Part shown: positions 10,546 to 22,400 of the stretch, piece by piece
Position numbering within the stretch: the first letter of the stretch is position 1
Layout: each line of letters opens with the position of its first letter
Assembly: GCA_029204225.1 (NCBI GenBank)
Contig: CM055095.1
Span: 18,267,483 to 18,327,482 of the forward strand
Direction of reading: 5' to 3'
DNA length: 60,000 nucleotides
Source: Diphasiastrum complanatum
Taxonomy: Eukaryota; Streptophyta; Lycopodiopsida; Lycopodiales; Lycopodiaceae
Program-made: the position numbers and the translations under genes
The notes under the pieces: model-generated
Seen by the model: only the letters and a program-made list of their open reading frames with translations
Database searches by the model: none
What the model was told of the DNA's origin: nothing

Positions 10546-11257
10546 CAGTCTCGGAGGCATCCAAAAGGCCAGGTGTAGTGCAGGCATCCCAAAGGGGACC
10601 GAATGGTTCCTGACGGCATACCGCTGGCGTCCCAGGATACGACCCTCAGCTGTGTGCCAACTTAAAAATTTGGAAGCGGCCTTACAACTGGCGCTTTTAC
10701 CGAACACTGAAACCCAGAAGGTAATCAGAGTCAGTTTGAGAAAAATCCCACTTTATTGATAAATCTGAGAAGGTTACATTTCAAATGTGTGACCGACCCT
10801 AGTCTCCGGGGCGCTAGCATGCAAAGGCGAGAGCCATGACAACATTCCAGCAAGGGAGGCTGAGACTTGGTTGGAGCTTGCCCTGAGTCGCAACCCGCAC
10901 TCCCCTATAGTATTGGTGTGATTCGGTACCCCCCCTCAAACCAAGCACTCTATCCAAGCTGGTAAAGCACGTTTTTCTCTCTCTAGGATTTTCTCTTTCT
11001 AGAAAGTCATTTTCTCTCTCTAGATTTTACTGATCCCCAGGCTTCCTTTAATCATGCCTAGATCGTGTGAGGTGATTGCACATCGATCTGAGCTCTCTGG
11101 ACTCCGCTAGAACCGATCAAAGATTTTCAGCCATAGGAAATTGGCGCCGGCTGGATTCTGGTCACAGTGGCGCCGGGAGCAGCAGGGGCGCTGCTGGCGC
11201 CGGGGACATAGCTGGCGTCGATCGTGCCGGAAGTAAAGCTTGTAAAGGTAGCTTTAC
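10546..11257. other. Segment bracketed by direct repeats
   Basis: No coding domain is recognised. A TTTCTCTCTCTAG motif occurs in several copies at about 10,970-11,030, and a minus-strand polypurine-like run (rich in G) lies near 10,930. It could be a solo LTR-like insertion or the product of local duplication. Confidence 0.35.
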
Positions 11258-11341
11258 AACACCAGGGCAGCATCAGACAGATTGAAAATCTGTTGAGTGG
11301 GAGAGATTCTTACAATACTTCCTAGTTGTTGTGGAAAGTGC
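11258..11341 (+). repeat. Direct repeat copy 2 (about 85 bp)
   Basis: This is the second copy of the 10,463 repeat. It lies about 200 bases upstream of the copia gag start and may be part of that element's leader. Confidence 0.75.
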
Positions 11342-11538
11342 TATTTGTGTGAGAGGTTTGCCAAGAAATCTCTCATTTGTCTGTTTGGAGTACCACAAAT
11401 CACACTAGATAGTGTCTAGTACTGTCATTCAGAGTTAGGAAGTTTCATACTTTTCATATTACTGATCTTTGTCTTTTGAACGATCACAATTTTGAAATCT
11501 TGTGATAAAGTTTGTGAGCCAGACTCATCTATCCGGTG

Positions 11539-12420
11539 ATGGCAACTCTAAGCGAGAGTGTCCTTAATGAGTCAAGCAAATTGGAAGGTGCCGGCAACTA
11601 TGTAGTTTGGAAATTCAAACTGAAGAACATTTTGATGGAAAAGGAGCTGTGGGAGATCGTGACAGGTGAAGAGACAAGGTCAGTGATTGAAGAAGATCAG
11701 CGGACATTTGATAGGAGAAAACGGAAAGCCCAGAATGTCATCAACTTATCAGTTAGAGATGCAATTATTCCCTATATTTCAGATTCAGAAGGACCAAAAG
11801 AAGCGTGGGATACATTGAAGGCATTGTTTGAAACGACAAATACATCTCGAATACTGTTTCTGAAGACGAAGTTGCATACATTGCAGATGGATGATGGTGC
11901 AACTATTGCCGATCACATACTGAAGATCAAAGAGATTCGTGACCAATTAGCAACAGTTGGAGAGCGAGTACAAGATCGTGAGATCGTGCAATTGACATTG
12001 AATAGTCTGAGTGAGTCACATCAGATGTTTGTGACGAGTATAGTCACAAGAGAAAATCTTCCAACCTATGAAGAATCAGGTGGATTGCTTTTGCAAGAAG
12101 AGCAACGTCAAGAGAACTTGAATCATCATAACAGGAGCTATGATCAAGCTCTTGCAGTTAGAGGACGAGGCGGAAGATTTGGCCGTGGAAGGTATCAATC
12201 GAGAGGAGGAAACTCAAGTCGGGGATCATTTCAACAATTTCATGAGCAAGTCAATGATAGTCCGAATCGAGGCAATTGGAATCAAGGCCGAGGTCAAGGA
12301 CGCGGCTATTCAAGACAAAATAAACTTGGAAATTGTAGGTACTGCAACAAACCTGGCCACTGGGAGCGTGAATGCTTCAAGAAACAGAAGGACATGGAAC
12401 AAAGAAAAGACAAATGGTAA
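11539..12420 (+). pseudogene. Copia gag with zinc knuckle
   Basis: The first ATG of the frame is at 11,539. The capsid part contains NYVVWKFKLKNILMEKELW and KEAWDTLKALFETTNTSRIL, typical of the copia gag domain. An Arg/Gly-rich stretch (RGRGGRFGRGR) precedes the knuckle CRYCNKPGHWEREC (CX2CX4HX4C) at about residues 275-288. A TAA stop follows at 12,418, but the same frame stays open beyond it into the protease. Gag and pol were therefore probably one polyprotein before a point mutation. Confidence 0.85.
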
Positions 12421-12913
12421 GCAAAAAATTATGCGGATCAACATCAATTTGATGACTATTATTATGAAGACAATTATACTGGTCAACATCAATACGATGA
12501 TGATCAATATGAAGATGATACTGGTGAGAGTTCAAAATTGTTCATTACAGCATTAATGGCAAGTGATGAAGCCAAGGATATATGGTACATTGATAGTGGT
12601 GCATCCAAGCACATGACTTCAAGGAAAGAGTGGTTTTCAGAACTCAAGGAAACTGACAATGGTGATGAAGTTGGACAAGCTGATGGCAAATTGCTATCTG
12701 TTAAAGGTGTTGGAGTGGTACCAGTGAAGTTAGCCAGCGGAAGATAAAGCAGATAAGCAATGTGCAATATGTACCTAGCTTAGCTAACAATCTACTCTGT
12801 TGGGACGATGGCTGATCAACAACTCAAGGTGAGTTTGACAGTGACAAATGTCTTGTCAAAGACATCAAGAATCACTACAAAGTGATTGCTATAGGAGCTA
12901 GAGTCAATGGGAA
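12421..12913 (+). pseudogene. Copia aspartic protease region
   Basis: In the gag frame, WYIDSGASKHMTSRKEWF carries the catalytic DSG of the copia protease, which cuts the polyprotein. The frame stops at 12,745-12,747. The expected VQYVPSLANNLLS sequence then follows in another frame, so there is a frameshift near 12,745. Confidence 0.8.
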
Positions 12914-14120
12914 TTGACTCTACAAATTGAATGCAGATCTTCTACTCAAGCTATGGTAGGCACTGTTGATAGTCGAAGTGATATTTGGCATCAAAGGTTT
13001 GGTCATATCAGTGCTCAAAGCTTGCAAATTCTTAAAAGAGGTAATCTAGTTGTTGGATTGTCTGATATCTCTTTTGAAGAAAAAATTTGTGAGGGTTGCA
13101 TTTTGGGCAAATTATATAGAGAGAGATTTTCCAAAGATGGAGCAAGAAGAGCCAATGGCATTCTTGATCTTGTTCATAGTGATATGTGTGGACCAATACA
13201 AACTAGGTCCATTAGTGGTTGTTACTATTTCATCACATTCATTGATGACTATAGTAGACATATCTGGATTTATTTCGTAAGCAAGAAATCTGATGCTTTT
13301 GCCAAGTTTAGAGAGTTCAAGGCTCTAGCTGAAAAACAAACAGGTTGTTATATTAAGACCCTCAGATCAGATGGTGGCGGTGAGTATTTTTCAACAAAGT
13401 TTATAAACTTTTGCAGGATCAGGGGAATCAAGAGACAAACCACTAAACCCTATTCACCACAACAGAACGGAGTTGCAGAACGAAAAAACAGATCCATTGT
13501 GGAGATGGCTAGGGCAATGCTTAAGAGCAAGGGTTTGCCAAATACTTTCTGGGCGAAAGCATGCAACACAACTACTCATATCTTGAATCGGTGTCCTACG
13601 AAGTTCGTGGAGGGTAAGACACCTTACGAAGCTTTTACTGGAAAGAAACCTAATGTTTCTCATTTACGAGTATTTGATTGTGATGCTTACGCTCATGTAC
13701 CTGATGAAAAACGAAAGAAGCTGGATGCAAAAGCTGTTAAGTGTATTTTCCTTGGATATGATAAAAGAGCCAAGGCATACAGGATGTATGACACAGATGC
13801 ACAAAAGATCGTGATTTCCAGAGATGCTACTTTTGATAAGATGGGGCAAAATGACCAAATAAAATTGACAATTGATCCCTTTGATGATAAAGCTAAAATG
13901 CAAGTGAAGGAAGAAGTTGGTGTCGATACGGAAGAACCAATGAAAAAAGACAGGGTCAATAATGAGATTCCTAGGAGAGTGCCTAAGTGGTACTTATCAG
14001 TAACAAGTGATGCTAATAAGGGAGATACTCCCAAATCAAGTGAGAAGGGAGAGCTTAGAAGATCAAGTAGAAATCGAAAACCTCCTGCAAGATTAGAGAT
14101 GAATCTAGCCCTAATGGGTT
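12914..14120 (+). pseudogene. Copia integrase
   Basis: The frame opens into the pre-integrase zinc-binding module (WHQRFGHIS, then CEGCILGKLYRERF). The catalytic core follows, with LVHSDMCGP (first Asp), IDDYSRHIWIYF, LRSDGGGEYFS (second Asp) and YSPQQNGVAERKNRS (Glu), so the D,D,E triad is visible. The chromodomain-free C-terminus runs into the copia-type KKLDAKAVKCIFLGYD. This domain has no internal stop and is the best-preserved part of the element. Confidence 0.85.
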
Positions 14121-15675
14121 CTGTACTCAAGGCTCAAGAACCAAAAACTTTTGATAAAGCAAAAGAGCACAAGGAGTGGTGTGAAGCTATGGAAACAAAA
14201 ATGGAAGCTATAACGAAAAATAGGACGTGGAACTTGGTTGAGCTACTTGATGGTAAGACGCCTATCACTTGCAAATGGATATACAAGATCAAATATGGAG
14301 CTCATGGGCAACTCAACAAGTACAAAGCACGATTGGTTGCGAGAGGATTTGAGCAGTAGGAAGGTATTGATTTTGAGGAAACCTTCGCACCCGTAGCTAA
14401 GATGGTAACTATACGTTCTATCATTGCTATTTTTGTCTTCTATGGTTGGAAGATCCAGCAAATGGACGTTAAATCTGCTTTTCTTAATGGAGTGCTGGAT
14501 GAAGATGTGTACTTAGTACAACCTCAAGGACTTGTTGAGCCAAGGAGAGAGCATCTCGTTTGTAAGCTCAACAAAGCCATTTATGGATCGAAGCAAGCAC
14601 CACGGGCGTGGTACTCTTGCATTGATGAACACTTCAAGCGAAGGGGAATGGTAAAGAGTGATGCTGATCCTAATCTTTACATTCTAAGTCAAGACTCAGA
14701 TATAGTGTTCATTGTGTTGTACGTGTATTACAAGAAGTAATGAGAGCTTAATTGATGAAATAAAATTAGATCTTTCCAATGCTTTTGACATGAGTGATCT
14801 AGGATTGATGCACTATTGTCTTGGCATTGAAGTATGGCAAAAAGAAGACATGGTCTTTCTTACACAAAGCAAATATGCACGAGATTTGCTTTATAAGTTC
14901 AATATGCAGGATTGTAAGCCTTTGAGTACACCTATGGATGTCAACATGAAGCTTATTGCATATGATGAATCTGAGAAAGTGAATGCTTATTTGTACAGAC
15001 AGCTGGTGGGTAGTTTGATTTATTTGACACACATGACCTGATATTTTTTATGTTGTTGGTGTTGTTAGTCAATTTATGCAAGATCCTAGTCAAGCACATT
15101 GGAAGTCTGCTAAACGTATTCTCAGATACATTCGAGGGACATTAAATTTTGGTTTAAAGTATGATCTGCCTGAAGCGCCAATGTTGGTAGGTTATACAGA
15201 TGCCGATTGGGCAGGTAATATTGATGACAAAAGATCTACCAGTGGTTATACATTCAGTTATGGTACAGTTGCAATTTCATGGAGCAGCAGAAAGCAACCT
15301 ACAGTAGCCTTAGCATCGACGAAAGTTGAATATCGGGCACTCAACAATGCTACACAAGAAGCGATATGGTTACGAAGATTGCTTGTGAATTTAGGTCAAC
15401 CACAGGTGGATGCGACTACTATATCTTGCGATAATCAAAGATGCATTCACCTTGCCAAAAATCCAGTTCTACATGCTCAAATCAAGCACATCAAAATACA
15501 CTACCATTTTGTTCGAGAGAAAATTTTTGATGGAGCCATTGATCTTGTTTTTTGTAAATCTGAAGATCAAATGGCAGATATTTTTACTAAGTCATTAGGT
15601 AGATGTAAATTTGAGAGGTTTCGTACTCTATTAGGAATAGAAGAATGTAATTTTATCATTGAGGGAGAGTGTTAG
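14121..15675 (+). pseudogene. Copia reverse transcriptase and RNase H
   Basis: The integrase frame enters the reverse transcriptase (NRTWNLVELLDGKTPITCKW), has a TAG at 14,357 between FEQ and EGIDFEETFAPVAK, and goes on through QMDVKSAFLNGVLDEDVY and KQAPRAWY. The catalytic YVDD should follow at about 14,720 but reads LYVYYKK and stops. A second frame (14,745-15,041) carries SDLGLMHYCLGIEVWQ. A third (15,076-15,675) carries RNase H with GYTDADWAGNIDDKRSTSGY, ISWSSRKQPTVALAST and DIFTKSLG. Polymerase activity is therefore lost. Confidence 0.85.
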
Positions 15676-15900
15676 AAATCAATGATAAACTTCATTGTTA
15701 CTGTTTACGAGGTACATTAATGTTGTACGGAAAGAGTGAGATAGCTCATTCCGCTGCGCACGAACACTTTCCATTCGAGTTCGTTTCTTTTTCGAGTTTC
15801 AAGTTCGCATCTTTTCATGTTCGTTTCTTTTAGAGCTATTTTCGTTTCTCACACTCACACACCCTCTTTCTCCAACAAATGCCATCCATTTCATCAACAT
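15670..15900 (+). repeat. Putative 3' LTR of the copia element
   Basis: TGTTAGAAATC overlaps the RNase H stop codon directly after a polypurine tract, the usual copia arrangement. GTTCGTTTCTTTT occurs twice inside. The right end (perhaps the CAACA near 15,880) is uncertain because there is no second LTR to compare. Confidence 0.5.
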
Positions 15901-16209
15901 TTTAAAACCAACATTCTAATGTATTCTATTTATTGTCTAGTTTTCTTCATTGATCTTGTGTGCTGAACTTTTTGTAGTCACCCGAGCAAAATGACTTGTT
16001 CAGCTGTGGGTGGTATACTTTGTATAATGCAAAGTTATTTTTTGAGTGGTACAACCTTCAACATGATGTTGATATTTCTAAGGTGATTTATTCTGTTTAT
16101 TCTTTATTTTGAAATCGTGATTATTATTTTTATTCTATAAATTGTCTTACCGTAACTAATATGTGAATATTCTATCTTGTAGTTTACAATTTGTGAATAC
16201 ACAACAGCC
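15901..16209. other. AT-rich non-coding stretch
   Basis: No ORF, RNA gene or recognised repeat is seen between the copia LTR and the next gag fragment. Confidence 0.5.
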
Positions 16210-16687
16210 CAGGTATACAGATTCAGACATGATGAGAGTGCTACTAATTATGTATTGAGAGTCAAAGACATTCCTAGAGATCTTGCTTGTATTGGAGATT
16301 CCATCAACCAAAGTGAGCTAGTCCAAGTCATTCTCAATGGCTTGAGAGACGAATATAAAAATCTTGTCCAATCCTATGCTATCAAGGAGGATTTACCTAG
16401 CTTGGAAGGCTTGCAAGGAGTTCTTATAGCTGAAGAATCAAGAACATGAGAACAAGCTTATGAGGATGGACAAATTATCCCTCAATCATAATGGAGATGG
16501 CAAAGCACTATTTGTCAAAGATAAGCACAAAGGGAGGAGCAAGAATCAACACCAACACTTCTATAAAGACAAAGCTAAATACAAGAACAAAGATGGAGAG
16601 GAGGATGATTCCTCTCAAGCTTCTACCTCTAAGATGAAGAAGAAGAATGTTAAATGCTTATTTTGTGGCAAGAAGACAATTATGTAG
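16210..16687 (+). pseudogene. Copia gag fragment (family A), C-terminal half
   Basis: It encodes RVKDIPRDLACIGDSINQSE and LPSLEGLQGVLIAEESRT. After a frame change near 16,447 it continues with a Lys-rich basic stretch (KDKHKGRSKNQHQH), ending in the first half of a zinc knuckle (CLFCGKK) at about 16,662. The rest of the knuckle and all of pol are absent, so the break lies inside the knuckle. Confidence 0.75.
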
Positions 16688-16689
16688 TT

Positions 16690-17570
16690 GTAGATATTTT
16701 GAGTATATAAAGATAAGTATCTTTATCAGAAAACTTCTTTAAAAATTATGATAATCTTCTGATATACAGTTTTCTACTGAAAATTGTAATTGACAAGATA
16801 TATTTCCGTTGCTAGTGGTATCACACACAACGATCAGCTGAAATAATTACTTCAAGCAGTGTACTCATTGTTGATATTAATCAGAGTGCAATTATCTATC
16901 TCACTACTATTATAGTTCACTTGCATTTGTTGAATCCATCATTTGAACTATTTTGCTGCTAACTGTGGCGTTTTTGATCCTACTACCGCATCTCCCAGCT
17001 TCCGCTCAAACTCACTGAGTTTCCGACGTGTGCTACACTGAACGAATTGAAATTATATTGCACATTGTCATGTCGATCTCTAAAAGGAGTCCCTTAAAGT
17101 TAGTTTGAAGTCACTAAATGAAAGACTAAGAAATTTTTTTTTGTTACGAAACATGTTTTAAAAAAAAGTTTTATACCAAAGTAGTATAAGTTGCTTATAT
17201 AAATGGTCAATGCATGAAGCTAATAAAATCCTTTTTGAGTGATGAATTCATTGAGGTTCCAACAATACATATGCAAACATTTGAAAATTGAATCCACATC
17301 AAACATGAAATGGTCCAAAAACATATCAAAATAGTGTTTTTTACAAAATAAGTGACAACTTTAGGTAACAAAAAGAGCTAATATTGCTCCATGTGGCCTC
17401 AAAATCACATAAGCACCACTTTTTAGAAGGATAACAAAGAAATCCATATCTGAAAAACAAGAATCGATGCTTGAAAGCATCTAAGATATTTGTCTTACAA
17501 ATCATCATCTCACATAAGTTTACATTTTGTGCAAATATATGTACAAGAATGGCATAGAGTCGTTGTGCCA
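16690..17570. other. Non-coding stretch, no gene seen
   Basis: The DNA is AT-rich with only short random ORFs, and I recognise no element. Confidence 0.45.
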
Positions 17571-17920
17571 TTTGAAAATAGATCGTGGCTGTTGTCATCG
17601 TCGGAACAGTTGCAGAGTAGCAGGATTGAGCGAGTGGTATGATGTCAGCAATTGAATTCGGATCGGTCGATTTGTGGAGTGGAGCATGACAAGAGTTCGA
17701 CTGTTCGATTCGACAATTTGTCGAATCAAATGGTCGATCATTTCTGAAAACAGATCGTGGCTACTGTCATTGTCGAAATAGTTGGATAGTAGCAGGAGTG
17801 AGCAAGTGGTATGATGTCAGCAATCAAGACCGTCTCGATCGATTCGTGGAGTGGAGCATGACAAGAGTTCGACTATTTGATCCGACAATTTGCCAAATCA
17901 AATGGTCGAGCATTTGCTAA
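17571..17920 (+). repeat. Tandem duplication, 172-bp unit
   Basis: Two copies start at about 17,571 and 17,743. Shared landmarks include GATCGTGGCT, GTGGTATGATGTCAGCAA, GGAGTGGAGCATGACAAGAG and ATCAAATGGTCGA. The unit is rich in TCGA and contains an inverted repeat (GATTCGAC/GTCGAATC at 17,707-17,727). No ORF spans it. Confidence 0.8.
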
Positions 17921-19190
17921 TAGTCGATAGACGATACTCCTCCGATGGTTTGACTTAGCTCGATAGTTTGACTGCCTTTGATAGTCTCACTGTCTTTGAC
18001 AATAGAATATTTTTGCAGATTGTGCGACAATGTGTGTATAACTGCAACAATATGAACGGAACTAGATTAACATGGGATTTAGGAGAGTAGAGGCCTAAAT
18101 CTAACATTTATTTTGTAAAATTTGTCCCCATAATCTTGTCTTACCTTTTGCAAATCAAGGTACAAAAGAACATACGTCAAAATGATTAAGGATCTGAATG
18201 TAAACGACACATCTCTTTTTGAGATTCAAATTTTTTGGGATTTATGTGGCATATAACACTCTAGAGTTGGCTTGGCCAGGCATTACACCCCTAGATGTTC
18301 AGTCAAAAAACAAAAAAAAAAAACGCTTGCCATATATGTTGGTTAAAGCACCCAATGTATGTGGCATTCATGCCCTTGGGTAGGAGCCCTCATGCTTGGA
18401 ATGTGCCGCAGCCATGGAATTGAAGTTCGCACCTATCCTTTGGATGAAAGAGCGTTTCCTTTCAGTCTAACATGTGAGAAGATTTTAGCCTTGTAAACAT
18501 CATCTTGTTGTATTTGAAGAGGATAATTCTTAATTTTGATGTGCATGAGATTTGTATTATCAAATTTTGCCTTTTCGTTGGGCCCAAATGCACATCCAAC
18601 GAATGTGGTAAACTTAGAGAGAGCTAAAACTGGATATAAAGGCTCATAAATTTCGTTTAATAGGACAATATGCACGTTGACAAACATCACAAGACATATA
18701 CTTGATCTGCTCGAGCTAGCTTGGTCTGGTCGTATTTGTTCCAAACATTTAGCCAAGAATTTACCACTTGTAAGTTCCTATCTTTCTTCTCCCCCTTAAA
18801 CAAACACATTCTGAGCCATAGAAGGGCTTCTAAAACATTTTTAATCTCCACCGTAAATCTATAACTGCTACATATGGTATTCGTCATTCAAAGGTGGGCT
18901 ACGTGCTGTAGCCACCCTCGCTGCTCCAGCGGCTCAGAGTGGCACAACAGGTAGCTCACCTCTTCATGAGATATCTAGTACATACTAGTTGCGAGCCGGC
19001 TTAATACAACAAGTCGCAGGCTCTAGCAATATGGGATACCCAGTCCTTAATCTAAAGGCACAGCCCCAATGTTGACTTTGGGAAGTCGGGGTCAAAAAGA
19101 GTAGGAGAAGCTTTTGATGCTTTTTGGCTATGGCGAGACTTGCCGTATGCTCTTTGCTGTGAAGATCAAAGCAAGTGCATAAGCGAAAGC
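17921..19190. other. Intergenic DNA upstream of the zinc-finger gene
   Basis: Two minus-strand ORFs (66 and 107 residues, 18,433-18,887) match nothing I know. The last 300 bases before the gene should include its promoter, but I cannot name a convincing TATA box. Confidence 0.4.
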
Positions 19191-19197
19191 AAGGGAA

Positions 19198-19389
19198 GAA
19201 GAAGAAAAAGAAGAAGCAGCAGCAGCAGAATCGAAAGGCTAATCCATATATTGATGCTGAAGTTGTTGTATTGCTTTTTTCTGTGCTTTGCTTGAAGAAG
19301 AAGAAAAAGAAGCGGTAGCAGAATCAAAAGGCTAATTTATATGTTGATGCCGAAGTGGTTGATTGCTTCTGTCTGTGCTTTGCTCTGAA
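19198..19389 (+). repeat. 93-bp tandem duplication in the 5' leader
   Basis: Copy 1 (about 19,198-19,293) and copy 2 (about 19,295-19,389) share GAAGAAGAAGAAAAAGAAG, GAATC(G/A)AAAGGCTAAT and CTGTGCTTTGCT. They lie just upstream of the ATG at 19,478, in the probable 5' UTR. The GAA/GCAGCA-rich start may have promoted slippage. Confidence 0.75.
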
Positions 19390-19477
19390 GATTTGAGGAA
19401 GTAGCAGCAGGTAAGCGAGGAGGGGCTAAGATTTCTGGCTGCCTAGGGTTTTGAAGCCAGAGCAGGAGTAATAAGGC

Positions 19478-22400
19478 ATGGCGGATCGTCATCATCAATA
19501 TCACCATGACCATTACTCTCGTTTTAGGGATCGTGATAGTTTGGGAGGGGTGCGAGAGCGTGGATGGGAGGATGCATTTCATGAGAGGAGAGAAGAGGAA
19601 AGGGGGAGGGATTTTTCCGCAGCTCAGGAGCTCGAGGGCGGGAAAGAGGTGCGCCATGAGCGGAACGGCCATCTCAGTAGTCTGATTGTGCGGCCGGACG
19701 ATGGTAGCGATGGTGGCCAGGAGCATGGAAACGGTGGACCTTATTCTGATCGCGAAGATAGATTTGCCGCAGGTTTTATTCATCTCATATGTTCATTCCT
19801 GTCTTTTGAACTTGTCTGGAAACAGCTGAGAAGTTTTAAGTTTTTGCGTTATGTTTTTTCCAAAATCTTGAAAAGAAGCGCGATTCTGGCGTATACTCTC
19901 CTGAGAGTGCCAAAAGCAGATTTCTACCCTTATGAATTTCTGATAATCGAGGAGTTTGTAGATCTATGTGTTTCATGTGTTCATTTCTGTCTTTTTGAAC
20001 TTTTTTTCTGGAAAGAGCATAGAATTTGTCAACTTCTACCTTTATGAATTTCTGATAGTCCAAGAGTTTGTAGTTCTATGTGTTTTACGTGTTCATTCCT
20101 GTCTTTTTGAACTTTGTTCTGTAACCAGCGTAGAAGATTTGAGTTTTCTTTATTGTTTCTTCTGAAGTCTTGAAAAGAAGCATCATTTTAAATATACTTT
20201 CCTGGTCCGTTTGAGAGTGCCAAAAGCAGACTTCTACCTTATGAATTTCTGATAGTCCAGGAGTTTGTAGATCTATGTGTTTATATGTTAATTCCTGTCT
20301 TTTTGAACTTCTTTTCAGAAACAGCGTAGAAGTTTTGAGTTCTTGCTTATTGTTTTTTCTGAAGTCTTGAAAACAAGCACTATTATGAAACATACTTTCT
20401 TCTTCTGTCTGAGAGTGTCAAAAGCAAACTCTTAGCCTTATGTTTTTCTGATAGCCAGGAATTTGTTGATCTGTTTCTCAGTCTTAGTTTCTACTTTGCT
20501 GAGTAGTTCTCAGAATCTGGTGTACTTATCTCATCACTCATTTCATCCTTGTTCTTTTATATTTCACCTTAAATTTTTATGGTCATGTGGATAAGAGGAT
20601 TGCCAAGAGGTGTGTTGACAATTAGATCTTAGGCTTGAAATTGACATTAGAGTTGCTTGACTCTGTCAACTTCTTCTGCTTTATATAATCTCTTACGTCA
20701 TGGGGTTGAACTAACTCAGGATGACCTTTGGTTTTCTTCAGGCTAGGATGGGACTGCACATTATTTTGATTCGTTGCCTGTTCTGTTGAGGACAGTAGTG
20801 AAAGCATTAAATGTATTTGAGATGAGGATAATTTGGCCTTGAGATGGCAGTCAGTATCACCACGCTAGGCTGTTTTGAGTTGAAATATCACAACCGTGAC
20901 TCTTAAGAAAGTGATTTCTAAGAAAGCATTTGTGTGTTTTCATCAAGATACGTTATGGGATGTTAGTCCTTTTTTGAGGTTTTTCAAACGAGTTACTACT
21001 TGGGGTATTCTTAGAGGTTCCTTCTGGAGTGGCTCCAATGGCATTCTATCATCCTGTTTGAATCACCTGGCACCGAGGATACTGAATTGCAGACTTTCTT
21101 TTTCTGGTTTGTCGAGTGTTTGGGAGGACTGCAGGGTGTTTCTCAGGCAATTTGTATGAAAAAGATTTTTTTGAGAAAAAGGCTATTCGACATTCCCTTG
21201 ATGAAGTGCAGTAGGTTGTTTGAGCTATAGTTATTTATCTTTGAAAATGACATCAAAATCTGCCTGGACAGGAGACTAGCTTTGTAATGAGCGTCGTGTG
21301 ACTATAAATGTGGAATTCAGGGAAATGAAAGCGGCCAAGAGATTCACATGGAGAATCATGGATCCTTAAATTTATATTGCAATAAGCAACATCAGATATA
21401 TTAGCAGGACTTCAGTCCGTTAATATTTGTGAAACAAGTACATGGGCTGCCTAGTCAGCACGTTTGGCCTCCTGGTAGTTACCATACTTTCTGGAAATGG
21501 AAGATTATGGACTATGTGTATTATAATATTCATGTCTCTGGTCAGTTTGGAATTTTTGCCAGCAGTTTGGGGTATTTATTTTTGCTGAACTCAGTGGCTG
21601 GTGTGCCCATTGTTGCATCCTCCGTTAGTTGGTACAATGGATGTGAAGCACTAGTTTGCCATTCATTAAGTTGTCATCTTTATGCTTGTTATCTTGTTCA
21701 ATCTCGTTGGAACTCTTCTTTATTGATGCCTGTGACCAGCGTTACTCGGACATGGTTTCTCAAGCAGGAACATGCGTCATATGGTTTTAGCATGTCAAGA
21801 GTGTGTGATGGGAATATGTATGTCAAGGAATCTGTCCAACTATGACATTATTTCAGGGCATATGAAAGCAGCAGTAAGGTGAAGGAAGGCTTTATCAAGT
21901 TTTAGAAGTCATCAGATTGCTTGAAGATTGGCATGCATTATACATACCTTACAGGTTTTGTTTTGTGAATCATGAGTCGTTGAATTCTGGTTTTTTGTGG
22001 TAAGTATGCAAGTTACAACATATGCTGCTTTTGAGGTTGCAAATGAGGTTTGAGCCTAGATGGTTCAGGAAGCATTCAAAGAATGCACCAAATGGAGCTA
22101 TATATGGGCAGCTTCTTGGTGATAGTGTCATAGAGAAATTTGGTTGAGCATTCATTTTGTTGGTGCTTTTGTCTGTATCGAACTCATTTATGTGGCACTT
22201 TCCGATTCAGATTAGTGCTTAATGATTAGCGTAAGTTTTAAGGACAGTGATCCATGTCAGAAATTTGTTTCTAGAACGATCATGGCAAATTTGGAACAAC
22301 TCTTTGAAGATTATGGCAAAAACTTGCCAGACCTGCACTTTCAATGTAGACGAGTGTAGGAATCCAATCATCAAAGAACCTGTAACTCGTGCTTTATACC

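Larger units (their letters stand above)
11539..15900 (+). mobile_element. Ty1/copia retrotransposon, nearly full-length, defective
   Basis: Gag, protease, integrase, reverse transcriptase and RNase H follow in copia order on one strand, and a polypurine tract (GAGGGAGAG, 15,661-15,669) precedes an LTR-like TGTTAGAAATC at 15,670. Defects: stop at 12,418-12,420 after the zinc knuckle; stop at 12,745-12,747 in protease; frame change before integrase; TAG at 14,357-14,359; loss of the YVDD motif with a frameshift near 14,720; stop and frame change near 15,040. I found no matching 5' LTR or canonical primer site upstream of 11,539, so the left end is missing or too diverged to see. Confidence 0.85.

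Noticed and set aside
13693-14130. 145-residue minus-strand ORF opposite copia integrase
   Set aside because: Shadow of the coding strand.
18433-18887. Two minus-strand ORFs upstream of the zinc-finger gene
   Set aside because: No recognisable domain and ordinary AT-rich codon use; insufficient support for a gene.
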